Shown here: positions 1-8,540 of the stretch, one piece after another
Layout of the letters: every line of letters begins with the position of its first letter
Numbering within the stretch: the first letter of the stretch is position 1
Origin: Rhizobium sp. NRK18
GTDB taxonomy: Bacteria; Pseudomonadota; Alphaproteobacteria; Rhizobiales; Rhizobiaceae
Length of the DNA: 64,000 bases
Assembly: GCF_024385575.1 (NCBI RefSeq)
Contig: NZ_JANFMV010000005.1
Coordinates: 1 to 64,000, forward strand
Direction: 5' to 3'
Notes under the pieces: model-generated
Told to the model about the DNA's origin: nothing
Seen by the model: only the letters and a program-made list of their open reading frames with translations
Databases searched by the model: none
Made by a program: the position numbers and the translations under genes

Positions 1-336
1 GCGGGCCGGATCGCGCCATTTGACATAGGAGCGCGCCTTGGCGGCATTGCCCTTTGCCAGCGCCTGATCGGCGAGGTAGTGGCGCAGCGCATCGATGTCG
101 GCGAGCGAATAGGAGCGCCGGCCGCCGGGGCCGACCTCCGGCTGCGGGCCTTCGCCGGCAAGCGAGAGCTGCCTGAGATATCCGTCGGAGACGCCGATCA
201 GCCGGGCAGCCTCGCCAGAGGTGAAGGAACGAAGGGTCTTTTCGGAAGCCGGTGCGAACAGCCGTTCGCGCATGGCCTGCAGTTGCGCGGACAATGCCTG
301 GGCATCTTCCGCGATCGTGACATCCGCTGGACGCAT
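1..336 (-). CDS. repA: RepA (ParA-like) plasmid partition ATPase, N-terminal part
   Basis: This frame stays open to the left window edge, so only the first 112 codons are present. The predicted protein begins MRPADVTIAED and contains the helix-turn-helix stretch FTSGEAARLIGVSDGYLRQL followed by GPQPEVGPGGRRSYSLADI. That arrangement is characteristic of the N-terminus of repABC-encoded RepA proteins; the Walker ATPase domain lies outside the window. The chosen ATG has AAAAAGGA seven bases upstream. A second in-frame ATG 15 codons earlier (381) has no properly spaced ribosome site. RepA works with RepB in partition and represses the repABC operon, and RepC initiates replication; repB and repC should lie left of the window. 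Family assignment is firm, the exact start less so. Confidence 0.9.
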   Translation of the reverse strand, partial: MRPADVTIAEDAQALSAQLQAMRERLFAPASEKTLRSFTSGEAARLIGVSDGYLRQLSLAGEGPQPEVGPGGRRSYSLADIDALRHYLADQALAKGNAAKARSYVKWRDPAR

Positions 337-644
337 TGCAGGTCCTTTTTGGGCCGCAGCCTGGTTCGACGGCAAAGCCATCCCCTTCGTCTTCGCTTCG
401 CCATCCTGTCCCGGTTTGCCGGCGGGGATGGCATAATTAACACTATCAATGTGACCGATTCTCTACGTCGTGAATATACGGCGGTGACGCGAGCTACAGA
501 TTTAACGCCGAGTTACGGAGAAGCGATCGCTTGGCTTCGAATTCCGTTAGAAACCTGAGCAAACAAGCGAGTCGCGTCAAGCCCTTTTGTTGCAGGCTCA
601 TTGCGGGCAGAAATCGCCGCGGCGACTCATCAAGACGATCCCGC

Positions 645-660
645 GTTGACAGCTGTCAAC
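645..660. promoter_or_regulatory. parS: parS-like RepB-binding palindrome, copy 1
   Basis: The sequence GTTGACAGCTGTCAAC is a perfect 16-bp palindrome that fits the RepB-binding consensus described for repABC plasmids, GTT-N4-GC-N4-AAC. It lies about 310 bases upstream of repA. The centre-to-centre distance to the second copy is 104 bases, close to ten helical turns. It is most likely a centromere site bound by RepB, though binding is inferred. Confidence 0.85.
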
Positions 661-748
661 AGGGAGAATCGATCCGCATTCCTCGGCTCACAAGAAACTC
701 GTTACCGACTCACGGACTGGCCGAGCAAGCGGAATTGCCAAATGCTCT

Positions 749-764
749 GTTGACAGCTGTCAAC
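749..764. promoter_or_regulatory. parS: parS-like RepB-binding palindrome, copy 2
   Basis: This is an exact second copy of GTTGACAGCTGTCAAC, again upstream of repA. Two identical 16-bp palindromes within 120 bases are not expected by chance, and the position next to repA supports a partition role. Confidence 0.85.
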
Positions 765-928
765 GGCACCGACAGCCCAAAGCGTCAGCATTCACAGAAA
801 GAATCCAATCGCACTCGTCGGTCGAGGTGGCGCGGCTGACCGCTAAGCCGCCGACCAGAGGCTAGATTCAACGTCTTGCCAGAGCCCGGTCGGCCGGATA
901 CCTGTTCCGCACCATCAGGAGGCTCATC

Positions 929-1633
929 ATGGCAGAACAGACCGAAAGCACCCAATATGTCATCGCGCCCGAGGCGCAGAAGAGCCTTGCAGTCACCGAC
1001 ACGGATCGGCGCTTCCCGGTCGGTCGCATCTTCTGCGTCGGGCGCAACTATGCCGACCATGCGATCGAGATGGGCCACGACCCTGATCGCGAAGAGCCGT
1101 TCTTCTTCATGAAGCCCACGAGCAGCCTCGTCACGGACGGGCGTTTCCCGTATCCATCGATGACGTCCGACGTGCATCATGAGGTCGAGATGGTGGTGGC
1201 GATCGGGAAGGGCGGCCGCGACATCGCCGTCGCGGATGCGTTCGACCATGTCTATGGCTACGGTGTCGGCCTCGACATGACGCGACGCGATCTGCAGGCC
1301 GTCGCCAAGAAACAGGGCCGGCCGTGGGAAACCGCCAAGGCATTCGACGCCTCCGCACCCTGCTCGCCACTCGTCGCCACCCGCGCCATCGGCCACCCGA
1401 TCAAGGGCGCCGTCACGCTTGCCGTCGATGGCGATATTCGCCAGCAGGGCAATCTCGACCAGATGATCTGGAAGACGCCGGAGATCATCAGCTACCTTTC
1501 CGGCCTGTTCGAGCTTCTCCCCGGCGACCTCATCATGACGGGTACTCCGGCCGGCGTCGCCGCCGTCTCGCGCGGCCAACGGATGGAAGCGACGATCGAG
1601 GGCATCGGCTCGCTTACCGTCGAGGTCATCTGA
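929..1633 (+). CDS. Fumarylacetoacetate hydrolase family protein (fumarylpyruvate hydrolase-like)
   Basis: The 234-residue protein has the core of the FAH fold: CVGRNYADHAIEMGHD near residue 30, FFFMKPTSS near 55, the metal-ligand segment HHEVEMVVAIG near 80 and YGVGLDMTRRDLQ near 110. The size and the GRNYADHAIEMG / DPDREEPFFFMKP pattern resemble NagK-type fumarylpyruvate hydrolases, which cleave fumarylpyruvate to fumarate and pyruvate in gentisate breakdown. No gentisate dioxygenase or isomerase gene lies beside it, so the real substrate is uncertain; other 2-oxo acid hydrolases share this scaffold. The ATG is preceded by AGGAGG at a good distance. The gene is probably transcribed alone from the region it shares with repA. 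Confidence 0.85.
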   Translation: MAEQTESTQYVIAPEAQKSLAVTDTDRRFPVGRIFCVGRNYADHAIEMGHDPDREEPFFFMKPTSSLVTDGRFPYPSMTSDVHHEVEMVVAIGKGGRDIAVADAFDHVYGYGVGLDMTRRDLQAVAKKQGRPWETAKAFDASAPCSPLVATRAIGHPIKGAVTLAVDGDIRQQGNLDQMIWKTPEIISYLSGLFELLPGDLIMTGTPAGVAAVSRGQRMEATIEGIGSLTVEVI

Positions 1634-1778
1634 TCCGTTCGGGTTCCGGCGCCCTGCGCCGCAACCCACGCGACCAGATGACGTGAAATTTGACATATGT
1701 TATTCTCCGACTGCTCTTCCATTGCGGCAGGGCAGGGGGCCGCGCAGCTGTCTGCCGCGGCAAATGGGGGATAATTCA

Positions 1779-2150
1779 ATGCGCGGTATCGCGTTTCTTT
1801 TCTACGTCGTCGCAATTCTTTACGTGCTTGCCGGCATGTTGTTCGGCATCCACATGGCCGGCGCTCATGATTTTTCGCTGGCGCCCGCGCATGCGCATCT
1901 CAATCTTGTCGGCTGGGTGACCACCGGCATGTTCGGGATCTATTATCACGTCGTTCCGAAGGCGGCCGAAGGCATGCTGCCGAAGATCCACTTCGCGGTG
2001 GCGACGCCCGGTGTCATTCTGATGTTCCCGGGCATCATCATGTCGATCCAGGGGCAGGGCGAGGCGCTGGCGATCATCGGTTCGCTGCTGACGATCCTCT
2101 CGATGCTCATCTTCCTCTTCACCGTGATCCGCAGCCGCGGAACGGCCTGA
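1779..2150 (+). CDS. Small haem-copper-oxidase-like membrane protein with HAHLN motif
   Basis: The protein is 123 residues long and almost entirely hydrophobic, with about four membrane segments (roughly residues 4-24, 42-60, 72-92 and 97-117). Residues 38-42 read HAHLN and are followed by GWV and a later HVVP at 57-60. These short histidine motifs resemble those in subunit I of cbb3/NOR-type oxidases and in NnrS-like proteins, but the protein is far too short to be an oxidase. A haem or copper binding role is possible and unproven. The chosen ATG has GGGGG eight bases upstream; an in-frame ATG five codons earlier (1764) overlaps that site and is less likely. Confidence 0.65.
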   Translation: MRGIAFLFYVVAILYVLAGMLFGIHMAGAHDFSLAPAHAHLNLVGWVTTGMFGIYYHVVPKAAEGMLPKIHFAVATPGVILMFPGIIMSIQGQGEALAIIGSLLTILSMLIFLFTVIRSRGTA

Positions 2151-2284
2151 CATTAGAGACGTCTCACGGAAACGTGAAGCGGATGCCTTGATCCGTGAAC
2201 AGCCACCCCGGCGTAAATGAGGTTTCATGCCATGCGCTGGGCCCATGGCTGGGGTGGAGTGCCAACACGAAACGGGAGCATCCG

Positions 2285-3181
2285 ATGAACGACATCAAGC
2301 GAATGAAGGCCACCGACTTCCCGCAGGAACTGCTGGATATCTATGACGGCTACGTGCACGGCGTCATCACCAAGCGCGAATTCCTCGACAGGGCGGCAAA
2401 GTTCGCCGTCGGCGGCGTCACCGCCATGGCGCTTTTGAAAGCGCTGCAGCCGACCTATGCCTGGGCCGAACAGGTCAAGGCCGACGATCCTAGAATTTCC
2501 ACCGAGCGGATCCAGTACCAATCACCGGACGGAAACGGCACCATCACCGCGCTCCTGGCAAAGCCCGCCGGCGCAACCGGAAAGCTGCCGGGCGTCGTCG
2601 TGGTGCACGAGAACCGCGGCCTCAACCCGTATATCGAGGACGTGGCCCGCCGCGTCGCCGTCGCAGGTTTTGTCGCACTTGCTCCGGACGGCCTGTCGCC
2701 GCTTGGCGGCTATCCGGGCAACGACGAGAAGGGCCGCGAAATGCAGAGCCAGATCGATCCTGCCAAGCTGATGGAAGATTTCTTCGCGGCCTACGAGTTT
2801 CTGCTCGCGCATGACGCGACGACGGACAAGGTCGGCTGCGTCGGCTTCTGCTATGGGGGAGGGGTGTGCAATGCGCTCGCCGTCGCCTACCCGAAGCTCG
2901 CCGCCAGCGTTCCGTTCTACGGCCGCCAGCCGCCGGCGGCCGACGTGCCGAAGATCGAGGCGCCGCTGCTTCTGCATTATGCCGGCCTCGACACGCGCAT
3001 CAACGAAGGTTGGCCGGCCTATGAAGCCGCACTCAAGGCCAACAACAAGACCTATGAGGCCCACATCTACGAAGGCGTGAACCACGGCTTCCACAACGAC
3101 ACCACGCCGCGCTACGACGAAGAAGCCGCGACACTTGCCTGGACCCGCACGGTCGACTTCTTCAAGGCCAACCTGACCTGA
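2285..3181 (+). CDS. Dienelactone hydrolase family protein
   Basis: This 298-residue alpha/beta hydrolase carries the dienelactone hydrolase hallmarks: [10 protein letters not shown] (Glu109), the nucleophile elbow GFCYGGG with Cys189, Asp236 in AGLDTR and His267 in GVNHGFH. Residues 39-52 ([14 protein letters not shown]) form a hydrophobic stretch after an Arg/Lys-rich segment, so membrane anchoring or export is possible, as in other rhizobial homologues with this extension. Members hydrolyse dienelactone in chlorocatechol breakdown, but many homologues have unknown esterase substrates. GGGAG lies six bases before the ATG. A weak hairpin follows the stop codon. Confidence 0.85.
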   Translation: MNDIKRMKATDFPQELLDIYDGYVHGVITKREFLDRAAKFAVGGVTAMALLKALQPTYAWAEQVKADDPRISTERIQYQSPDGNGTITALLAKPAGATGKLPGVVVVHENRGLNPYIEDVARRVAVAGFVALAPDGLSPLGGYPGNDEKGREMQSQIDPAKLMEDFFAAYEFLLAHDATTDKVGCVGFCYGGGVCNALAVAYPKLAASVPFYGRQPPAADVPKIEAPLLLHYAGLDTRINEGWPAYEAALKANNKTYEAHIYEGVNHGFHNDTTPRYDEEAATLAWTRTVDFFKANLT

Positions 3182-3198
3182 CCTTGTCCGCAACAATG

Positions 3199-3220
3199 CC
3201 GGACCGCAACGGCGGTCCGG
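3199..3220 (+). terminator. Stem-loop after dienelactone hydrolase gene
   Basis: Nine paired bases (CCGGACCGC with GCGGTCCGG) enclose a four-base loop 17 bases past the stop codon. There is no following T-run, so intrinsic termination may be weak. Confidence 0.5.
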
Positions 3221-3400
3221 TCATAACTGCAAGAAATTACTTATTATTTCTTGGGTACAATTCAGGCAAGATCGCACAATACAACTGATTGAGCATCGCT
3301 TTGCCCGTCTAAAGCACTGTTATTCTGCCTCCAAAAAAATTTTCACACCTTCACTGCCCATCTTGATTTCAACCAAAGGTAATCGCGCGCGTTGTTACTG

Positions 3401-3415
3401 TTAAACCTTGGTTAA
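3401..3415. promoter_or_regulatory. CtrA-type box TTAA-N7-TTAA
   Basis: TTAAACCTTGGTTAA matches the alphaproteobacterial CtrA half-site arrangement, two TTAA elements separated by seven bases, about 117 bases upstream of the chemoreceptor start. CtrA controls many motility and chemotaxis genes in this class. The match is short and in AT-rich DNA, so it remains a candidate. Confidence 0.4.
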
Positions 3416-3531
3416 TCCTATCGCACCCAAGCGGAGACAAGATATCGTTTAAATATAGGATTTCTTAATTCTATTGGCCGATCCATTGGACAAAGGCGAG
3501 AAGACTACTCGCGTCCAGCTGGAGCCTATAC

Positions 3532-5631
3532 ATGAAGATCAGCCGCAAGATTTCCCTCATCATCGCATTGATGAGCCTCATCACACTGAGCGTTGCGGGA
3601 ATGACCTTTTACGTCGTTCAGGAATATAACAACAAGCTGCAGGCCTATGCGAGCGCATCGACGCGCGCCTTCTACGGCGAGCACTTCAATCGCCTCGTCA
3701 CGGCAGTCGTGATGGAAGCTCGCGGCATCTATGCCTCGCCGAGCACCGACAAGGCGACGAAGTTCGCCGAAGGCTTGCGCGCCCGCCTCGACGAGATGCA
3801 GACCGTCATCGACGAATGGAAGCCGATGGTGCCTGACACCGAGAAGCAGTCATTCGACAATCTGATCACCCGCTTCGGCGAGTTCCGCACCTTCCGCAGC
3901 GAAACTGCCCGTCTCGGTACCGAGGTGGATCCGAAGGCCGCCAACGAGCAGGGCAACAACGAAGCCAACCGCGCGAACCGCAAGGCCTTCCAGGCCGAGA
4001 TCGACGCCGTCGTCAACGCAGACACTGCCGAGCTCTCGGCGGTCACCGCATCGCTTGAAACCTTCCGCAGCACGATGATGATGATCGTTGCCGGTGTCTC
4101 GCTGTTCGGCATCGCCGTCAGCGCCGCCTTCGGCATCTTCTTCGCTCGCAACCACCTGATCCGCCCGCTGGAAAAGATGACCGATACGCTGAAGGCTGTC
4201 GCCTCCGGTGATTTCAAGGTCGAGGTTCCCTATACCGACAACAAGGACGAAATGGGCGAAATGGCCCGGGCCGTCGACGTGTTCAAGCAGAACGGCCAGC
4301 AGATCGCACGGCTCAACGCCCAGGAAGCCTCGATGCGCGAGAAGTCCGGCGACCTGCAGTCCAGCATGGCCGGCGTCGTCGAGGCCGCTGCCAATGGCGA
4401 TTTCTCCGGCCGGATCACCCGGGATTATGGCGACGAGGGCCTCAATGGCTTTGCCGCCGGCATCAACAACCTGGTTGCCGGTTTCGACTCCGGCATGAAG
4501 GAAACCCAGCGCGTCATCGCGCATCTGGAAAAGGGCGACCTGACCCAGAACATGGAAGGCCGCTTCAGCGGAGCCTTCGCCGAACTGCAGACCAACCTCA
4601 ACAGCGCGCTTTCGACGCTCCGGAGCACCATGCAGGACGTTCGCCGCACCGCCGATGCCATCAACGGCAACACGCGGGAGCTGAAGACGGCCGCCGACGA
4701 CCTGTCGCGCCGCACGGAGCAGCAGGCGGCATCGCTGGAGGAAACCTCGGCAGCGCTCGAGGAGATCACCTCTGTCGTCAAGACCTCGACCGACCGGTCG
4801 CAGGAGGCAAGCGGCATGGTGTCCGAGACGACCGCCTTCACCGCCAAGTCGTCCAGCGTCGTCCGCGACGCCATCGAGGCCATGGGCCGCATCGAGGGCG
4901 CATCGCAGGAAATCAGCCAGATCATTAACGTCATCGACGAGATCGCCTTCCAGACCAACCTGCTGGCGCTGAATGCCGGTGTCGAAGCGGCACGCGCTGG
5001 CGATGCCGGCAAGGGCTTCGCCGTCGTCGCCCAGGAAGTCCGCGAACTGGCCCAGCGTTCGGCGACCGCCGCCAAGGACATCAAGGCGCTGATCAGCAAG
5101 TCCGGCACCGAGGTCAAGACCGGCGTCGAGCTCGTGCAGGCCGCCGGCACGGCGCTGACCGAAATCGAAACCCGCGTACGCTCGGTCAATGATCACATCC
5201 ATTCGATCGCCGTTGCTGCCCGCGAACAGTCGACGGGCCTGACCGAAGTCAACGTCGCCGTCAACCAGATGGACCAGGTCACCCAGCAGAACGCCGCGAT
5301 GGTGGAAGAGACCTCGGCTGCCACCCACAAGCTCGCCGGCGAGACCGACGGCCTGCTGCAGCTGATCTCGCGCTTCCAGACGGGCGAGGAAACCAGGGCT
5401 CCGGCGAACCGCAGCGCGTCCTTCGCACCGGCCGCCCGTCACACGGGCTCGGCAAGCCCGGCGCCCGCCGCTCGCGCCGCAGCACCGGCGCGTCCGGCTC
5501 CGGCACGCCCGGCCGTCGCATCGGCAGGCGCAAGGCCGGCGGTATCGCAGCCGCGCAACATGGCCCGCCAGGTCGCCGCAGCCTTCAACGCCGCCCCGGC
5601 CGCAAGCGCGGACAACTGGGAAGAGTTCTGA
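3532..5631 (+). CDS. mcp: Methyl-accepting chemotaxis protein
   Basis: This 699-residue transmembrane chemoreceptor has TM1 at about residues 7-30, a periplasmic helical sensor domain of about 150 residues, and TM2 at about 183-205. Next come a HAMP domain ([19 protein letters not shown]), a second HAMP-like region, and the cytoplasmic signalling hairpin with the conserved tip [20 protein letters not shown]. An Ala/Pro-rich linker leads to the terminal pentapeptide NWEEF, the tether that recruits CheR/CheB methylation enzymes. The ligand is unknown. No che genes are adjacent, so it must feed a chemotaxis array encoded elsewhere. A strong terminator follows. Confidence 0.95.
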   Translation: MKISRKISLIIALMSLITLSVAGMTFYVVQEYNNKLQAYASASTRAFYGEHFNRLVTAVVMEARGIYASPSTDKATKFAEGLRARLDEMQTVIDEWKPMVPDTEKQSFDNLITRFGEFRTFRSETARLGTEVDPKAANEQGNNEANRANRKAFQAEIDAVVNADTAELSAVTASLETFRSTMMMIVAGVSLFGIAVSAAFGIFFARNHLIRPLEKMTDTLKAVASGDFKVEVPYTDNKDEMGEMARAVDVFKQNGQQIARLNAQEASMREKSGDLQSSMAGVVEAAANGDFSGRITRDYGDEGLNGFAAGINNLVAGFDSGMKETQRVIAHLEKGDLTQNMEGRFSGAFAELQTNLNSALSTLRSTMQDVRRTADAINGNTRELKTAADDLSRRTEQQAASLEETSAALEEITSVVKTSTDRSQEASGMVSETTAFTAKSSSVVRDAIEAMGRIEGASQEISQIINVIDEIAFQTNLLALNAGVEAARAGDAGKGFAVVAQEVRELAQRSATAAKDIKALISKSGTEVKTGVELVQAAGTALTEIETRVRSVNDHIHSIAVAAREQSTGLTEVNVAVNQMDQVTQQNAAMVEETSAATHKLAGETDGLLQLISRFQTGEETRAPANRSASFAPAARHTGSASPAPAARAAAPARPAPARPAVASAGARPAVSQPRNMARQVAAAFNAAPAASADNWEEF

Positions 5632-5655
5632 TAAAAGCCATTGAAATAAAATGAA

Positions 5656-5691
5656 AAAATCCCCCGCGTCCGGAACGGTGCGGGGGATTTT
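5656..5691. terminator. Bidirectional intrinsic terminator
   Basis: A 12-bp perfect stem with a GC-rich core (CCCCCGC / GCGGGGG) flanked by A-runs on the left and T-runs on the right can end transcription from both the chemoreceptor and the opposing esterase gene. Confidence 0.85.
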
Positions 5692-5693
5692 CG

Positions 5694-5709
5694 ATTGACA
5701 CCTGTCAAC
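5694..5709. promoter_or_regulatory. parS-like degenerate palindrome
   Basis: ATTGACACCTGTCAAC differs from the two perfect repA-proximal palindromes at two of 16 positions, the first base and one central base. It could be a weak accessory RepB site or a chance inverted repeat. It sits between a terminator and the end of the esterase gene. Confidence 0.3.
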
Positions 5710-5718
5710 CCCTGACGC

Positions 5719-6324
5719 TCACCCCTTCAGGAAGGTGTTGAGCGCCTGGAGTTCGTCCTGACGGATCTCGTGGCCGCCGGCATGCGCCGTCAGCGTGACA
5801 TCCGCGCCTTGGCCTTCCAGATAGGTCTCAAGGCTTTCCGTCAGCGGCCATGGGCAGATGGGGTCGTGACGACCCGCGGTGATCAGCACCTGCCGTCCGG
5901 CAAGGCCGGCATTCGCCGCAGGCGTCCACGGGATCAGCGGATGCAGGAGCGCGGCGCGATCGAAGAGTTCGGGCCTGGTAAACAGCACCGAGGCGAGAAT
6001 GTTCGCCCCGTTCGAATAGCCGATACCGTAGACGGGGCGGCCCGGATGTGCCGCCTTGTGGGCGGCGACGAAGGCCGCCATCTTCTCCGTGCGGTAGGCG
6101 AGGTCTTCCATGTCGTAGACGCCTTCGCCGGTGCGGCGGAAGAAGCGCAGCGCGCCGTGTTCCGACACATCGCCACGCGGCGAAACGATGCCGGCGTCCG
6201 GCAGGATCTGCGACAGGAGTTCGGTGAACTGCATTTCGTTGCCGCCCGTGCCGTGAAAGGCAAAGACGAGCGGCGCGTCGCCAACAGGCGCCTTGGTATA
6301 AGCGTGATAGGATTGAGCAGTCAT
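5719..6324 (-). CDS. mhqD: Alpha/beta hydrolase, MhqD-like carboxylesterase
   Basis: The 201-residue protein belongs to the phospholipase/carboxylesterase family. It has an oxyanion region FAFHGTGGNE at 21-30, the nucleophile elbow GIGYSNGAN with Ser104, Asp154 in GRHDPICP and His185 in AGGHE. In Bacillus and many proteobacteria such esterases are paired with an MhqO-type ring-cleaving dioxygenase, as here, and act in detoxification of quinones and hydroquinones. The gene lies downstream of the dioxygenase on the same strand with a 66-base gap, so the two probably form one transcript. The symbol rests on this pairing and family, not on a proven reaction. Confidence 0.8.
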   Translation of the reverse strand: MTAQSYHAYTKAPVGDAPLVFAFHGTGGNEMQFTELLSQILPDAGIVSPRGDVSEHGALRFFRRTGEGVYDMEDLAYRTEKMAAFVAAHKAAHPGRPVYGIGYSNGANILASVLFTRPELFDRAALLHPLIPWTPAANAGLAGRQVLITAGRHDPICPWPLTESLETYLEGQGADVTLTAHAGGHEIRQDELQALNTFLKG

Positions 6325-6390
6325 AAGCTTGTCCTCCGGCAGGCGGGGCGCCCTGGCCCCGCCGCACGCTAGAGAGAATGATGATCCGGC

Positions 6391-7323
6391 CTAGTCGGCG
6401 ATTGGCTTCAGCAGCGCCTCGATCCGGTCGCGGTGCGGCTCGTAGCGGCTCGGCAACTTCAGTGCTTCGCCGAGATGGGCCGTATCCTCGTCACGGTCGA
6501 AACCGGGCTCATTGGTGGCGATCTCGAACAGGACGCCACCGGGCGTGCGGAAATAGATCGCCCAGAAGTAATCGCGGTCGATGACAGGGGTTACCTGATA
6601 GCCGGTGTCGAGAAGCGCCTTGCGGACTTCCAGCTGCGCCGCGCGGTCTTCCACCGCAAAGGCGATATGATGGACCGATCCGGCGCCCTGGCGGGCAAAG
6701 GCTGCTTGCGGCAGGGTCTCGATGTCGATGAAGTCGGCGCCGTTGCCGCCGGGAATGGCGTAACGCGACCATTCGTTCTTCTCGTCGACCTTCTGATAGC
6801 CCATGAAGCCGAGCAGTTCGCGGGTGGCGCCCGAATCCTTCAGGCGCATGCTGGCGCCGTGAAAGCCCTGGATCGCCTCGGCCGCGCCGATATCGTCGTG
6901 CAGCCAGCCGTCGCGCTTGTCGTTGTCGACTTCGACGAGCGAAAAGCCGTCCTGATCGGGACCGGTAAAACGCAGGCGCTTTTCGCCGAAGACTTCCGTC
7001 TCGGTGAGGCCGCCGACGCCGAGCTTTTCAAGCCGTTCGCGCCAGAAGCCAAGAGAACCCTTCGGCACGGCGAAATAGGTTTCGCCGACTTCACCGGCAC
7101 CGGGACGACCGGCGGCGATGTGCGGGAAGGGGAAATAGGTCATGACCGAGCCCGGCGTGCCGACCTCGTCGCCGTAATAGAGGTGATAGACCTCGGGGGC
7201 GTCGAAATTTACGGTCTTCTTGACCCGGCGAAGGCCGAGCTTCTTGGTGAAGAAATCGCTGTTGACCTGCGCATCGGCCGCCATGGAGGTGACGTGGTGC
7301 AAGCCCTTGATCTGAGTAAGCAT
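6391..7323 (-). CDS. mhqO: VOC-family ring-cleaving dioxygenase, MhqO-like
   Basis: This 310-residue protein consists of two glyoxalase/extradiol-dioxygenase (VOC) modules. Probable iron ligands are a His in GLHHVT (9/10), a His in SVHHIAF (218/219) and Glu267 in GGVLFEIA. Length and architecture match the MhqO/MhqA/MhqE group that opens hydroquinone-type rings. It is the first gene of a pair with the MhqD-like esterase and is transcribed away from a LysR regulator that starts 127 bases away. A near-palindrome in the shared region is the likely control site. The inducer is probably a quinone or hydroquinone by analogy with characterised mhq systems. Confidence 0.88.
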   Translation of the reverse strand: MLTQIKGLHHVTSMAADAQVNSDFFTKKLGLRRVKKTVNFDAPEVYHLYYGDEVGTPGSVMTYFPFPHIAAGRPGAGEVGETYFAVPKGSLGFWRERLEKLGVGGLTETEVFGEKRLRFTGPDQDGFSLVEVDNDKRDGWLHDDIGAAEAIQGFHGASMRLKDSGATRELLGFMGYQKVDEKNEWSRYAIPGGNGADFIDIETLPQAAFARQGAGSVHHIAFAVEDRAAQLEVRKALLDTGYQVTPVIDRDYFWAIYFRTPGGVLFEIATNEPGFDRDEDTAHLGEALKLPSRYEPHRDRIEALLKPIAD

Positions 7324-7404
7324 GGCATTGATCCTTCCGTTCGGGCACCAGTCTGGCGCCCTTGTCTGGACAGAAGATGGGGGAGGACCAGCAGAAAGAG
7401 AATA

Positions 7405-7429
7405 GAAATAATATTGACAATATCATTTC
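7405..7429. promoter_or_regulatory. Imperfect 25-bp palindrome, probable LysR operator
   Basis: The 25-bp AT-rich segment beginning GAAATAATATTG is palindromic at all but one base pair and the central base. It lies in the 127-base gap between mhqO and the divergent LysR gene, 22 bases before the LysR start. Such sites are typical binding points for autoregulated LysR proteins. Confidence 0.6.
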
Positions 7430-7450
7430 AATTTCTGCAATAATAACCAA

Positions 7451-8350
7451 ATGAACGAGCTGAACGACATGCGCGTCTTCCTGGCGGTCGCCAAGGAGCG
7501 CAGTTTCGTCGCTGCCGCGCGCGAGCTGTCGATGACCGCGCCGACGGTGACACGTGCCGTGGGGGCGCTGGAAGAGCGGCTCGGCGTGCAGCTTCTGCTA
7601 AGGACAACGCGACAAGTGTCGCTGACGGCGGCGGGCGCCGTCTATGCCGCGCGCATCGAGCCGCTGCTGGCAGCCGTTGCCGCCGCCGACGACGAGGTGC
7701 GGGCGGAAGCCGGCCACGCCGCCGGGCTGATCCGTCTCAATGCGCCCCTGTCGCTCGGCCAGCGCATCCTGCCGAACGTGATTTCCGGCTTCCGGGTCGA
7801 GAATCCCGGCGTTGCCGTCTCCCTGACGCTGACCGACCGCTTCATCGACATCATGTCCGACAGCCACGACCTTGCAGTGCGCATTTCCGAGCCGCCGCGC
7901 GACAAGTCGACGATCTGGCGCAAGATCTGTCCGGTGCGCCGCCTGCTGGTGGCATCCCCCGGCTACATTGCCCGCAACGGCATGCCGCAATCGCCGGACG
8001 ACCTCGATGAATTGGCCTGCATCGCCTATGACGAGGAGGCGCTGTCGGAGACCTGGGAGCTGTCCAGTGGCGGCCGCACGCGGCGGGTGAGGGCAGGGCG
8101 GGTGCTCGCCGGCAACAATGGCGAACTGACGGCCAAGCTCGCCGAGAACGGCGAGGGCATCGCGCTGCTGCCGCATTTCATCGTCGAGGAGGCGCTTGCC
8201 TCAGGCCATCTCGTTCCCGTCCTTGCCGACTGGCAGGCGCCCGAACTCTGGCTGACCCTTTACTACCCACCCTATGACAAGTTGCCGATGCGGGTCGCCA
8301 AATTCTCCGACTTCTTCGAAGCCTACGTCACCACGACCCGCCCGCTGTAA
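7451..8350 (+). CDS. LysR-family transcriptional regulator of the mhq-like genes
   Basis: A winged helix-turn-helix at residues 1-60 (MNELNDMRVFLAVAKERSF, then ELSMTAPTVTRAVGALEERL) is followed by a type-2 periplasmic-binding-like effector domain, total 299 residues. This is the standard LysR length. The gene is divergent from the dioxygenase-esterase pair, and a palindrome lies between them. This arrangement predicts that it controls that pair and itself. No strong terminator separates it from ehuB downstream, but 190 bases do, and ehuB seems to have its own promoter region. Confidence 0.9.
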   Translation: MNELNDMRVFLAVAKERSFVAAARELSMTAPTVTRAVGALEERLGVQLLLRTTRQVSLTAAGAVYAARIEPLLAAVAAADDEVRAEAGHAAGLIRLNAPLSLGQRILPNVISGFRVENPGVAVSLTLTDRFIDIMSDSHDLAVRISEPPRDKSTIWRKICPVRRLLVASPGYIARNGMPQSPDDLDELACIAYDEEALSETWELSSGGRTRRVRAGRVLAGNNGELTAKLAENGEGIALLPHFIVEEALASGHLVPVLADWQAPELWLTLYYPPYDKLPMRVAKFSDFFEAYVTTTRPL

Positions 8351-8401
8351 GCCGGCACATCGCTTCTCCTCTGTAGAACTCGCCCTCCCATGTATTGCCA
8401 T

Positions 8402-8410
8402 TTGTGTACA
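8402..8410 (+). promoter_or_regulatory. TTGTGTACA repeat, copy 1, upstream of ehuB
   Basis: TTGTGTACA occurs twice in the 190 bases before ehuB, 84 bases apart (about eight helical turns). The core TGTACA is self-complementary. It is a candidate operator for a regulator of the ehu operon. Confidence 0.35.
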
Positions 8411-8485
8411 TTGCTTCACGCAATCGTCATTTTCATGCCTCATTTTCACAAAATTCCAATTGACATTCCGAAGCAAGCGACCATG

Positions 8486-8494
8486 TTGTGTACA
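8486..8494 (+). promoter_or_regulatory. TTGTGTACA repeat, copy 2, upstream of ehuB
   Basis: This second copy sits in the longer context GTTGTGTACAACAAC, which has partial dyad symmetry, and lies about 47 bases before the ehuB start, a plausible repressor or promoter-overlapping position. Confidence 0.4.
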
Positions 8495-8540
8495 ACAACA
8501 AAATCCAAGATGTGGAACACAAGCTAAAACGGGAGTTTCC

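Larger units (their letters stand above)
337..928. other. repA upstream intergenic region with parS sites
   Basis: This stretch of nearly 600 bases between the divergent repA and fumarylacetoacetase-family genes has no convincing gene. It holds the repA 5' leader and promoter, an AT-richer patch around 430-475 on the repA side, and two perfect copies of a 16-bp palindrome annotated separately. Short open frames here have no family resemblance and no good ribosome sites. Confidence 0.7.
3182..3531. other. AT-rich intergenic region upstream of the chemoreceptor
   Basis: No gene is seen in these 350 bases. They contain a stem-loop just after the hydrolase stop, then unusually AT-rich DNA for this window, including a TTAA-N7-TTAA motif, and end in the chemoreceptor leader. 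This is likely the chemoreceptor promoter region. Confidence 0.6.

Noticed and set aside
1..930. Origin of replication
   Set aside because: In repABC replicons the origin usually lies within repC, which is outside the window; the palindromes here fit partition, not initiation.
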